A DNA stretch of 64,000 bases. Source: Haberlea rhodopensis. Taxonomy: Eukaryota; Streptophyta; Magnoliopsida; Lamiales; Gesneriaceae. The notes under the pieces were generated by a model, which was not told where the DNA came from, did no database searches, and saw only the letters and a list, made by a program, of their open reading frames with translations. The stretch is taken from the NCBI GenBank assembly GCA_907163345.1, contig CAJQUN010000042.1, positions 4,879,043 to 4,943,042 of the forward strand. The letters are read 5' to 3'. This document shows positions 9,841 through 19,874 of the stretch, piece after piece. Both the position numbers and the translations under genes were made by a program. The first letter of the stretch is position 1. The number at the start of each line of letters is the position of its first letter.

Positions 9841-11551
9841 CATGCTTAAACATCGGATAAATGTAAAGTAAATACTAAATGACCGAAATACCCTTTACTA
9901 AGTTTTTATTCCAAATTATTTTATTCTATCAAATATTTATAAATTTATTAATATATTTACATATTAAATATTTTTTAAATTAATTCTAGTTATTTAAATA
10001 ATAAATTAAATATCTCAGCTATATTTTTTTGAACCGAAACATAACAATATCTTCATTATTATACAAATAAAACATTCCTATTAACTCATAATTGGTAATA
10101 ATAAAATATTATGTTGAAATATGATGTTGTCAACAAGGCTCCAAATCTCACTTAATTAATCCAACATCAACAAACCACGACACATTTGAAAACCACAATT
10201 AAGGTTAGCCATTCGAAACAATCAGAAACGGAGAAACCTTACAATTTTAATAATCTTGTCGCTATGTTTCGATTATATTTCAATCAACATAGCAAATCCC
10301 AAATGAGATTAAATTTTACCAGAAACTTGGTAACTAGACCAAACGCAATTCCTAAAACTAAGCATGATGAACACATCATAAATTGCACCCTAAAACGAAG
10401 AATCTGATGCAGCCATGAATGAGCAAGAAGCGAAGATGAAACAACAGCGAATTCAGTAAGAGCAGCAGCGCAAACAGCAAGAGCAGCGGCGAACTAGAAC
10501 AACATCAGCGTAACCAGCCAGCTAGAACAAGGAATGAGATGAGCATAACACAACAGCAAGATGTATATAATATACAATTTACCTACTGCCAAATAAAAAT
10601 AAATTTTATATTTAAAAGCTAGATGACCCAATTTCACTTGGATATTTGAAGTCAATAAGCTACCTCAGCATCAAAAAATTTATTATATCACAAACCATAA
10701 ACAAAATTTGCAACAATATCCAGTTTATCTTTAAAAACATGATCTTTACCAGAATAAACAGCAAAAAAATAACATTTCCTCATACTCAATAAATCCGAAC
10801 TTGATGAATATCATGTTTCAATCAAAGAAATAAACCGAAAATATTTCTTATCAGTGTTCATAAAAAAAAGGAAGTTCATGAATTCATTTAGTACAAAATA
10901 TACCACTGATAAGTTTCTATTGCATACAAATTTAAAACTTCTGGTTAAGAAGAAAACATACAAATCAAAATAAAACATTCTGTCAAGTTCCCAAAACTCC
11001 ATATGAAACCATGTCCATAAAGTGAATGGGATACCGCTAAACCTTGAAAAACAATATCATAACAAAATTAAAAACGAACAACCGTGAAAAAATGTTGTGC
11101 AAAATCGCACAAAGACATCGACTTTTTTAGTAAGCTTCATACTATGATTTACCTTAGACAAGAGATGATTAAGTTTGGGTGTTGCACTCCCTCCAAACCG
11201 ATCCCCTTCTCCACTTCGATTACTTGTGAGACGAGTTTTCCTTCAATGTCGGCTAGGGTTTACAAAATAACAACATTTCTGAGACAAGTTTTCCTCCAAG
11301 TTTTCCCTCATCCTCATTAAATTCAATAAAACCAAAAAAAAAAAAAAAAGAAATTACTGCGATAATCTGTGACGGTTTCTCATCTTCTCCCTTCTCCCCT
11401 TCGACTACGATTTGGCAGCGGAGTATATTTGGGTTGTTGGCGAGGGCAAGAGAAGTAATATAGGTTACTTTTTGGTTTAGAGCAAAGTATATTTATGGTA
11501 TTTTATTACATTATCATTGGTACTGTACAAATTTGGGTTGCTAGTCACAGA
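9841..11551. other. AT-rich interior of the Harbinger-like element, no gene supported
   Basis: The sequence is AT-rich with homopolymer runs. A CAG/AGCA-rich stretch lies at 10410-10560 (AACAGCAAGAGCAGCGGCGAA). Near-duplicate phrases GACGAGTTTTCCTTC and GACAAGTTTTCCTCC occur near 11229 and 11282. ORFs of 60-80 codons show no domain or codon pattern that would support them. Confidence 0.6.
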
Positions 11552-11559
11552 GTGGTTGG
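11552..11559. repeat. Left target-site duplication of the complete hAT (GTGGTTGG)
   Basis: GTGGTTGG directly precedes the terminus TAGACATG and recurs directly after the other terminus at 14773-14780. Eight bases is the duplication length of hAT transposases. Confidence 0.93.
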
Positions 11560-11570
11560 TAGACATGACC

Positions 11571-11745
11571 ACGGTTCGTGAACCGCCGGTTGACGGTTCG
11601 GAACCGCCGGTTCGACGGTTCAAAAGAGCTCGACCCTTAACCTTAACCTTCGTAGACGGTTCCGGTTACGGTTCGTGAACCGCCGGTTACGGTTACGGTT
11701 ACGGTTACGGTTAACCGCCGGTTACGGTTACGGTTCGACCCTTAT
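11571..11745. repeat. Left subterminal repeats of the hAT (transposase 3' side)
   Basis: About 175 bp made of repeated GAACCGCCGGTT, GACGGTTCGG and tandem GGTTACGGTTAC units. They match the words on the opposite end. Clustered short repeats in both orientations next to hAT termini are the known binding sites of Ac-type transposases; that role here is inferred. Confidence 0.8.
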
Positions 11746-11942
11746 ATTTTTAAATTAAAAAAAATTAAAATTTTATTTAAAATAATTTAAAAATTACTAT
11801 AAAAAAAAAACAAAGGATATGTAAGGGGAGGGAGGGCTTGAACTTTTTAAGTTGCCTACGTATCCTCTTAGGGTATAGAGGAATCAAAGCCCACGTAGTT
11901 CTCTTACCTTTTAACCCTTCTTACCTTTGGAAGTGGCGTAGC

Positions 11943-14078
11943 TCAATCACTTCCGTTACCTGTCCCCGTCGTAGTAGTTCCTTCGGTAGCAAATTCATCT
12001 TGGTCCGAGCTTGATTCCATTCCTTGTTTTCGTTTTGCCGCCCTCGCCCAATCGTCCATTAGTGCTTGTGCCTCTAAAGAATCTGGACTCATTTTTGATC
12101 GTCTTACATCCAAAATATTTCCCCCTGCGCTAAAAGCTTGTTCCACAGCAACAGTTGACACGGGGCAAGCTAAGATTTCCTTTGCTATGATTGATAAAAT
12201 CGGGAAAATTTGTGTCTTTTGTGACCACCACCGCAATATATCAAATTGTTGCTCGCTATCTGCTTCACTAAAATCAAAAGAAGTCGTGAAATAATTATCA
12301 AGTTCCTGACTGGAACTTGATGATCCCCTGGGGCGTTTAGTGCGTTCTTTTAACAGAAGTTGTGCTTTGGTGAGTTTAATACCACTAGAATGACTTTGAG
12401 CACTAACTTGTAGTTGTGATTCATTTTCTTGTACACCATATTTTAAACTATATTCTCTATAAATCTCATGCAAATAATTTCTAACACGATTTACTACCAT
12501 AGAAGAATCAATTGGGGAAATATCATCCGGGGGGGATAATGCCTCGTAATACATCACTAACATTTCATGCAAAACATCCAATTTAAGTCGAGGATCTAAA
12601 GCAAAAGCAACTAGAAACAGTTCAGGAATATTATAAAAATATTTTTCCCATTTAACCTTCATTGCTACCACAGAAGAGGTTAACAGATAATTAGAAAAAT
12701 TTTCATTTAAGGTAAGTGCCACATTACAACAGTTCATCAAAACTAAATGAGATGTAGGATAATAAACTCCAGATAATTGTTCAGTTGCATCATAAAATAC
12801 CTTCAACATTTCACAGATACTTTTACATACATTCCATTGGTGCGAAAAAACATAAATATTAGAGTTTCCACCATGTTGTGCAAAAAATGAACACAATAAC
12901 TCTCTATATTCATATGACTCATTTAGCAATTTATATGTTGAGTTCCAACGTGTGGGTATATCTCGTGGAAATTTTCTAGGTCGCATGCCATTAACCTTAC
13001 AAAACTTACCCCATTGTTTCATCAAACTCGGATGGGACCACAAATAAGATAATGCCATTTTAATTGGTTGAATCTGATTATCTAACGATCTTAATCCATC
13101 TTGCACACATAAGTTCAAAATATGGCAAATACATCGAATATGAAAAAATAAACCACCAATAGCAGGTTGACAAACACGTTTAAGATCTTCAATACTCAAT
13201 GTGTTCGAACTAGCATTATCAAATGACACAGAAAAAACTTTGGAAGTTAAACCATATTCTTCTAAAATTACACAAATCAGTTGAGAAATATTTTGTGCGG
13301 TGTGTGATTCATTGAACACTCGATATGCAAGCAACCTTTTTTGAATTGACCATGAATTATCTACCCAATGACAAGTAATACCCATGTACGAATTAGTTTG
13401 CCAATGATCACTCCAAATATCAGAGCATATAGAAACTTTATTTGTCAAATTACTAAATAATGTAACTAATTCTTTCTTTTGTTGACGAACTAATTTTTTA
13501 AGTGTTCGTGTGACTGTGGTCCTAGGAACACGTTTAGCAGCAGGTTGTAGAGATTCATGACACAGATCTTCAAAACCAAATCTAGATGCAATACTAAAAG
13601 AAAGATGTTCTACAGAGATAAATTTTGCCACAGATTCTCTTAATTGTGCATCAGTGTATTTGAAAAGTGGAGAGTCGGTACCTTCACTCGAGGAATGAAA
13701 TCTAGATAGTTGAGTTTGAGAAGAATCATTACCAAACTCCACTGGATGCTTTGTTTCGATATGACGCTTCAAAGATCCATAGCCACCACCACTTTGAAAC
13801 TTATATGTAGTGGTACAATATTTGCATTTGGCACGCATCTCTCCGGATGGAAGAGTCACCTTTTCAAAATGTTTAGTAAAAATCGATGATTTAAGTGGAG
13901 GTATAGATCTTACATTTGGATGCGCACTTTCTTGGGTATCATGTGTAGCAAAAGGATCATCGTCGGTGAATTCAATATCATCAATATCAATATCAACATC
14001 GGGTTCGGCCCTTTCGAGATATGTCACCTTGCCTTTGCCTTTGCCTTTGCCTCTACGTGGATCACTAGGACCTTCCAT
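11943..14078 (-). CDS. hAT transposase, BED zinc finger plus hAT dimerisation domain, intact
   Basis: The 711-residue protein has no stop. A basic K/G-rich stretch (RRGKGKGKGK, 8-17) could be a nuclear signal. It is followed by an acidic segment and then a BED finger with C85, C88, H106 and H111. The RNase-H-like core carries SICSDIWSDHW (D220), VSFDNASSN (D287) and the RCICHILNLC motif. The C-terminal dimerisation domain (about 623-677, CPVSTVAVEQAFSAGG) supplies E646, giving the expected DDE set. The layout matches plant zinc-finger BED/ricesleeper-like transposases of normal length. The start is the ATG at 14078, just inside the element, with a TATA-like sequence about 90 bases upstream. 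The gene appears intronless. It should excise and reinsert this element and related non-autonomous copies in the nucleus. A domesticated host role is possible but not favoured, because the gene sits between perfect termini. Confidence 0.93.
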   Translation of the reverse strand: MEGPSDPRRGKGKGKGKVTYLERAEPDVDIDIDDIEFTDDDPFATHDTQESAHPNVRSIPPLKSSIFTKHFEKVTLPSGEMRAKCKYCTTTYKFQSGGGYGSLKRHIETKHPVEFGNDSSQTQLSRFHSSSEGTDSPLFKYTDAQLRESVAKFISVEHLSFSIASRFGFEDLCHESLQPAAKRVPRTTVTRTLKKLVRQQKKELVTLFSNLTNKVSICSDIWSDHWQTNSYMGITCHWVDNSWSIQKRLLAYRVFNESHTAQNISQLICVILEEYGLTSKVFSVSFDNASSNTLSIEDLKRVCQPAIGGLFFHIRCICHILNLCVQDGLRSLDNQIQPIKMALSYLWSHPSLMKQWGKFCKVNGMRPRKFPRDIPTRWNSTYKLLNESYEYRELLCSFFAQHGGNSNIYVFSHQWNVCKSICEMLKVFYDATEQLSGVYYPTSHLVLMNCCNVALTLNENFSNYLLTSSVVAMKVKWEKYFYNIPELFLVAFALDPRLKLDVLHEMLVMYYEALSPPDDISPIDSSMVVNRVRNYLHEIYREYSLKYGVQENESQLQVSAQSHSSGIKLTKAQLLLKERTKRPRGSSSSSQELDNYFTTSFDFSEADSEQQFDILRWWSQKTQIFPILSIIAKEILACPVSTVAVEQAFSAGGNILDVRRSKMSPDSLEAQALMDDWARAAKRKQGMESSSDQDEFATEGTTTTGTGNGSD

Positions 14079-14167
14079 TGAGTAATTCGAAAATAATACA
14101 AGTAAATGATGTATCGAAAACTTAGAGTTGTGTTAAGATTGATGAAAAATGAAATGGGTATGGAGGA

Positions 14168-14177
14168 TATTTATAAG
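14168..14177 (-). promoter_or_regulatory. TATA-like box for the hAT transposase
   Basis: CTTATAAATA on the minus strand lies about 90 bases upstream of the transposase ATG at 14078, inside the element and next to the subterminal repeats. Spacing fits a short 5' leader. Confidence 0.45.
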
Positions 14178-14184
14178 CATAAAA

Positions 14185-14381
14185 AATAACGGTCACTTAA
14201 TCCTAGCCGTCGATCTATAACGGTCAAATAATCCTAGCCATCGAATTTAAAAAAAAAAAAAAAAAATTTCTTATCGATGAACCGCCGGTTAACCGCCGGT
14301 TCGTAACCGGCGGTTCATCCTATTGCAACGGTCAGGAGATCCTGACCGTTGATATACAACGGTCAGAAGATCCTGGCCGTT

Positions 14382-14412
<31 letters not shown>

Positions 14413-14590
14413 TTATGGGATTAACCGGCGGTTAACCGCCGGTTACGAACCGCCGGTTCACCTATTGCAACGGACAGGAGATCTTGACCGTTGATATACA
14501 ACGGACATATGATCTTGGCCGTTCAAAACTTTTTAAAAAAAAAAAAAAAAAAAATTAATAAGGGTTGGAACCGCCGGTTAACCGGCGGTT
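14185..14590. repeat. Three tandem ~130-bp units in the hAT right subterminal region
   Basis: Each unit has a pair of AACGGTCAGGAGATCCTGA-like phrases, a poly-A run of 18-25 bases and a block of AACCGCCGGTT-type palindromes. Units start near 14190, 14325 and 14462. Copies are diverged (AACGGTCA against AACGGACA). They amplify both the palindrome and the AACGGTC..GACCGTT hairpin arms. Confidence 0.75.
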
Positions 14591-14760
14591 GGAACCGCCG
14601 GTTCAAACCGGCGGTTCAACGGTTAATTCGGCCCATGAACCGTAACCGGCCCGTACAGTGACGGGCCGGTTACGGTTCGGAACCGTGAACCGGGTCAACG
14701 GTTAACCGGCCCGTTGACCCGGTTACGGTTCCGGGCCGGGCCACGGTTTTTGAAAAACCG
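14275..14760. repeat. Right subterminal palindrome array of the hAT
   Basis: Repeated AACCGCCGGTT and its reverse AACCGGCGGTT alternate through this region, followed by GGGCCGG and GGTTACGGTTC words up to the terminus. Neighbouring copies in opposite orientation could fold into hairpins. The GC-rich array stands out from the AT-rich surroundings. Confidence 0.8.
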
Positions 14761-14772
14761 TGGGCATGTCTA

Positions 14773-14780
14773 GTGGTTGG
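14773..14780. repeat. Right target-site duplication of the complete hAT (GTGGTTGG)
   Basis: Identical to 11552-11559 and immediately follows the terminus CATGTCTA. Confidence 0.93.
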
Positions 14781-14922
14781 TGGGTTAAGTTTCCATCATT
14801 TAAATCCTTCTTTTCACGGGCCTGGATGATTCGATGAGTTTGTTAAAAATCGAGACAAACAATGGATAAGCCATTTAACACTCCACAATCCTACATTATC
14901 CCATGTACCAAACACACCGTAA

Positions 14923-15655
14923 GTGTATTAGTGAGCTGATTATTAGTCGGTTAAGTAGTTAAGAATAAAAACTTCTCCTCTGTGTCAGAAAAGTAATGTT
15001 GCTCATTTTCTCTGAATAAAAGTTTGCTGCTCCTCACTTTTTCCTCTCATCTTTGATTCGCATACTTGTGATACATTACATTCAAATCATTTAGAATGTG
15101 TTTATACGAGTGATTTGATTTGAATGAATGATTTAATTCGAGAAAGGATTAAAATTAGAAACTTGGATTTGAAATTATTCTCACGTTGAGTGCATTTCAG
15201 ATTCATCTCGTTTGCTCATACATTTGTTTAAGTTAATGAAAGGTAGAATTGAAACTCACTCGATACATAAATCATCCAAACAATCAAATTAAAATATAGG
15301 ATTTCAATTAATTGAACCGTTTGAATGAATTAAATTCAAGTGGATTTTAAATCCGCTATAATTAAATATTTGATAAAATCTCACTCCAAATAAGAGAAAA
15401 CGTGCTAAAAAGGGATATCTTTATCTGGCTTCTATAATATGCATTATATTTAAAAGAAAATTACAAAAAGGTACTTACAAAAACTTTTTTCATCTAAATC
15501 TGCTAAAAATCATCATTACATATAAATCAAGTTTGCAACAAAGTTTATTCAAATAAAACTATTTTCTTCCATCTTTATTTAACAAATCCTTTATTCTCCC
15601 TAAAATACACTTGCTTGTTTAAAACCTAGGTTTTCATTTACCCTTCAACATCACC
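14923..15655. other. AT-rich intergenic DNA
   Basis: No ORF, RNA gene or terminal repeat is supported. AT-rich sequence with many GATTTGAATGAAT-like words near 15100-15340 may be decayed repeat DNA. Confidence 0.6.
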
Positions 15656-15674
15656 CATCTCATTTCCCCATTTC

Positions 15675-15911
15675 ATGATCTCTCAGATTTCACCTCGCTT
15701 CTTTCCTCCACCATCGATCTCGCCGGCCGCTCCACCCTTACTCTTCTTGTTGTGCCCAATCCCATCTCCACTCTGTCGTCCGCCCTCACCGACAGCTCCT
15801 CCCTCACCCTTCTTTTTGTGCCCAATTCCCATTTCCACTCTGTCGTCCGCCCCTCTTCTCATTCTTCATCGCTTCAAGTACTTCGTGCGTCTTGTTCTTG
15901 GCCAGGTTTAA
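15675..15911 (+). other. C/T-rich stretch with internal tandem duplication, possible gene or repeat fragment
   Basis: A pyrimidine-rich segment contains a ~70-bp imperfect tandem duplication. TTGTGCCCAATCCCATCTCC near 15747 is repeated near 15817 as TTGTGCCCAATTCCCATTTCC, and CACTCTGTCGTCCGCCC follows in both copies. The 78-codon plus-strand frame is proline- and serine-rich with no recognisable domain. The composition resembles a plant 5' leader or first exon, but no downstream exon is visible and I assign no function. Confidence 0.3.
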
Positions 15912-15959
15912 GGTGTATTTCAAGCTGTTCAAAGGAAACTTAAAAGGCAGCAAGGAGGA

Positions 15960-18611
15960 GTTACATCCATGATTTACCTTAAAGGTTCTTCCGGGTCTGG
16001 AGCTTCCGTTCCGGAAATGTAACGTCGCCTGCCGTTCTGAAGATCGGGTAGTAAAGATGATTGCTTTGGAATGGTGTTCCGTGGATAAAAACGGCAATTT
16101 ATCGGTGAAATGACGGAAAACAGTGAAATAGACAAAAAACGGTGATTATCAGTGAAACTGTGGATTTGGAAATATAAAAGTGGTTAGGCATCTCCAATTG
16201 ATGTTTATTTATTTAAATAAATTGTTATGTATATTTTAATAAATTTATAATTAAATGAATTGTGAAATAAGTTAATTTTTGTAAATAAAATGATAAAAAA
16301 TATTTTGAGATATTGAGGATAATTTATGTTTTAAGGAAGCGTACATGAGATTTAGTGTTTTTACAAGATAGTTGAAAATTTAACTACTTAGAAATTAAAT
16401 GAAAATATTATTTGGTTTGTGCATTTTATTTTTTATAAATATTATGATTTCGAGGTAAAATAGTTTTGGTATGGTTGTAAAAGTTTAGTATATACCGATG
16501 ATAAATTTATATTTTAATAAAGTGTACATAAGATTTAGAAAAAAAATATTAATTTGTTATTTTCTTAAAAATAATCTTTTAAATATTATTTATGAATTAA
16601 AGAAAATGAAAATATTTTTTTTTCAAAAAATCAATCTTTTTGAATTTTTTAATATTATTTTTTAAAAAATCCGTGTTGTGACCGTCCGTGAAATATCATT
16701 GGAACTGGAACGGTAACCTCGTTCCGGGCACTGTTCCCACGACGACAAACCATGGTTACATCGGCTCAAATTCATGGAATTTTTGTTGTAAACAATTCTC
16801 ACTTACAACTAGAATTTGAGACTGCATCTATGTTCAAGAACCTTGATTACCAAGTTCTGATTCGAAAAATTGCAAAATAGTTTCTAGAATTTGCGGAGAG
16901 TTTTGAAGGTTAGTTTTAAAAAAATGCACGCGGGAAGCAAATATGATCAAACCTTGTATATTCATTGTGTGCACATGGTAAGTGAAAAGGCGTAGCCGAT
17001 GCATGTGAAACCCGATTTTACTGGCTATCGGTGCACATGAAACCCTACGTGTATCGCTAGGCGGTAAACATAATTATGTAGGACTATTTTTGTAATTTCA
17101 TCAAAAAATTGACTTATATGATTTAAAGTTTTTTGATGGACTAATTTGAAAAATATTTCACTATGGTACCTGTTTTAAATCTACCAATTTTTAAAGGCTA
17201 CATAAAACCTAAAAATTATGGGTCTCCGGCCCAACAAAACCAAATGGGCTTTATTCTGAATACATATCGAACCATGTTAATTTTCTATAAGGGTGTATTA
17301 ATTTCCTATATAAATACACTCTTTATATTTTTTCGTTTTGCAACTAACAAATTCATATTTTCCTACTATTATCTTTTGGCGAGGAGCCTAAGTGACGGAC
17401 ACAGAATTTTTAGAAAGGTGGAACGAATAAATTTTAAAATTAAAATTTGAGGCTAAAAAAATTTTAGGGGTCCAAATATAATTTAAGTGGGGTAAAATGT
17501 AATTTTTAAGAAGCAAATTACAAATTTTTACCTTGCCTGTGAGAGTCTGCCAATGGCCCTCCTCACCCCTTTTTTCTTTCTTAAACAGATTTATAAGGGT
17601 GGTTCGATTCACCGAGTGGAATCGTTTGAACTTTAGCGTACATAAAATAGGTATGAAATTTTGATTCAAACCATTTTTTATAGGAAATTCCTATATATTC
17701 ATACATATAGTCAAATTATATAAACATGATATTGTTACCCATTGGTTATTAATTATGCCAAATTTTTTATTGAAAGACTACGTAACAAAACACAAAAATT
17801 ATACACAATGTAAAAAATATAATGGATCCAATTTATATAGAATTTCTTACGAGAAGACTTGACCTGGCTTCGAAGGATAAATCCGTCCGTTCACTGAAAA
17901 TTTCGCTCTGGCAAGAAAGAAATAGCTTCGGCATTATATGTCGCCGATAAGTTATAATTTATAACTGTTGTCGTATCGATCTTTCTGCAATCGTATGAGC
18001 GAATAAGACTTGCACATGTAAATTGGACCCCTATCAATAATTGGGTTATTTGATGCCGTCCTTGAGACCGTGGACGCCATCTCATGATACACCGGTTTTT
18101 TGTAAAAAATAAAATAAAAATAATCAATGAAACACATGTCGCGAGATATCAACGTACTTAAGATATCATTAGGAATGTTATCTCATGATATATGTTCATT
18201 TATGATCATTATCAAATATGTTATATGAAACATTCGAAATTAAAATTAATTTTTAATTTCAGATACGTGTTAGAGAATCTTAATTTTGGAAAATCTATTG
18301 CTAGATGTGATATATGTCTATCCTTTTCGAATATTGTCAAAAAAAAAAACTATACATTGAATAGAGTTTTTGGGAAAGTAATGGAAATTTGATTTAAAAA
18401 TAATAGAAATAAGATAATAAAGTTCAATATTGTTTTTGAAGCTGGGAAATGCTTCGTTGAGAAGAAAACTAAAGGAAAGAGTCGTGGGAAATGAATATAA
18501 TAAAGTTGAAATATCGGTCTCATCACTCAAATAATTTAGCATAATTTAAGTCTATTCCAAGCTGTCCACGTCGTGCTTACCCAATTAATTATTATTTTTA
18601 AACTAATTTAA
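15960..18611. other. AT-rich DNA without supported genes
   Basis: Two islands rich in GTTCCG/GGAACG words (15985-16090 and 16680-16750) bracket about 600 bp of AT-rich DNA and could be the ends of an unidentified element. A loose direct repeat GATGCATGTGAAACCC / GGTGCACATGAAACCC lies near 17000 and 17030. ORFs of 60-95 codons here are low-complexity and lack domains. Confidence 0.5.
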
Positions 18612-18840
18612 GGTGCACTTACAAAAAAAATCAATAAACCAACTTTTATTTTTATGTTCAGTCCCTAATTATATTATCTAAACTCTGCACTTCCCATTTG
18701 AAAACAATTTGTTTCCAAGTCCTTAATCTGTGTAATTGACTCAAATACCCTTTTAATCATATTCATATCTTACGTTTCAAAAATTCCCTATGATTTGGGG
18801 GCATCATTTTCTCCTGATTTCTTCATCCAGTCACGACAAA
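18612..18840 (+). repeat. Left long terminal inverted repeat of the MULE-like element
   Basis: This pairs by eye with 41640-41808 in inverted orientation over several blocks separated by indels. The pairing is a manual alignment and not a computed one. Confidence 0.4.
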
Positions 18841-19026
18841 CTTCATATCGAAATTCCTTCATCCTCCCGTACGTAAACTTCCTCCCTAAAAGTTCCTCCC
18901 ACTGTGAAGTTTTGTTGAGCACCAGCGTTCGCCGTCTGTCCAAAAAAAAAAAACAACACAATCACTGAAAAAGCCTAAGAATTCCGAAAGCACACCAAAC
19001 CCTTGACATTAATCGACTTACCAGAG

Positions 19027-19595
19027 GTAATATTTCACCATCTTGTTGTGGAAACCCTTGTTATTTGTTTACATTATATGAGATTTTTTTTTTGCGTAGG
19101 TGAAGAATTTTATCGTGGCTCAGTTTCTGGTTTATTTTCGATTTATTTCTTGTTTCAGTTTCTTCTGAGTTTCGTAACAAATTATGCAATGTTTGATTAT
19201 GAATACTGGAAAATTAATTGATTAGGAGTTATTTAAAGTACTTCATTATCAGTTATTGTGTACTTGAGTTATGTTTTCTTGGTACTAAATTGTGATATAT
19301 GTTGGTATTGTAGATAATGACAAGCAGTTCTTCAAAAGTTGTAGAGAAAAATGAGGTTGGTCCGGTAGTTCATTGCTCTCTCATTTGCTTTAGGAGCACC
19401 ATGCAGAAGATATTTGTGCAGAAACAAGAAAGGAAAATCAGATTGTGGTGTGTTTGTTGTCTGTACGCTGAATGCTTCACTGTTGACACACCTGAAATGT
19501 GGAAGGATCAACTCGTGTGTTGGATGAAGGCATATAGGGATCATTTAGCTGCAACCAGTCTGAGGCATGAGCATGGACTCCTGGGTAGTCAGTGA
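19027..19595 (+). CDS. Short cysteine-rich ORF of unknown function, possibly with a 5' intron
   Basis: The ATG at 19317 opens a 92-codon frame ending at 19595 (MTSSSSKVVEKNEVG..). Its middle holds CVCCLYAECF. GAG|GTAAT at about 19024-19031 and TATTGTAG|AT at about 19307-19316 have the look of plant splice sites and would define a ~288-bp intron just before the ATG. I recognise no domain. It lies between the left inverted repeat and the repeat array of the putative MULE, so it may be a captured or residual gene piece. It could equally be a chance ORF. Confidence 0.25.
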
Positions 19596-19596
19596 T

Positions 19597-19870
19597 TTTA
19601 GTGGATGAATGAAAATTTAAAATTATCTAAACAATTTGCATTGTCTATGCATACTGGTTTATTACATATCAGGTACTTTTTGGTGGATAAATGATCCAAA
19701 TGATTTTAGTGGATGAATGAACCAAATTTGTGGACTATAGATGAATTGTGATATGTACATTGTTTATTAAATATTATGTAGTTTTTGGTGGATGAATGAA
19801 CCAAATGATTTTAGTGGATGAATGAACCAAATTTTATCATTTTAGTGGAATTGTGATATGTACATGGTTT
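19597..19870 (+). repeat. GGTGGATGAATGAACCAAA short tandem repeats
   Basis: The phrases TTTTAGTGGATGAATGAACC and TTTTTGGTGGATGAATGA recur about six times, interleaved with TTGTGATATGTACAT and TTTATTA. This leads into the GAGTAC array that follows. Confidence 0.7.
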
Positions 19871-19874
19871 TAGT

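Larger units (their letters stand above)
11560..14772 (-). mobile_element. Complete hAT transposon (3213 bp) with intact transposase
   Basis: The ends are TAGACATGACCACGG on the left and, inverted, TAGACATGCCCACGG on the right, flanked by perfect 8-bp duplications GTGGTTGG. The element encodes one uninterrupted 711-residue transposase on the minus strand. Both subterminal regions are packed with the palindrome-forming words AACCGCCGGTT and ACGGTTACGGTTA, which are candidate transposase-binding sites. All parts needed for autonomous transposition are present by inspection. The match of termini and duplication and the open frame suggest a young insertion. It lies inside the Harbinger-like element at 9694-14919. 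Confidence 0.93.
9694..14919. mobile_element. PIF/Harbinger-like element carrying a nested hAT
   Basis: The left end GGCTACGCTTGGT and right end ACCAAACACACCG are imperfect inverted repeats flanked by TAA at 9691-9693 and 14920-14922. GGATAAT motifs recur just inside both ends (9716-9722; mirrored as ATTATCC near 14896). Removing the nested hAT and one 8-bp duplication leaves about 2.0 kb. That remainder encodes no recognisable Harbinger transposase, so the element is non-autonomous. It shares its left TAA with the neighbouring element. Confidence 0.5.

Noticed and set aside
11571..11745. Telomere-like GGTTACGGTTAC run as an interstitial telomere
   Set aside because: The plant telomere repeat is TTTAGGG; these units belong to the hAT subterminal region and mirror the other end.
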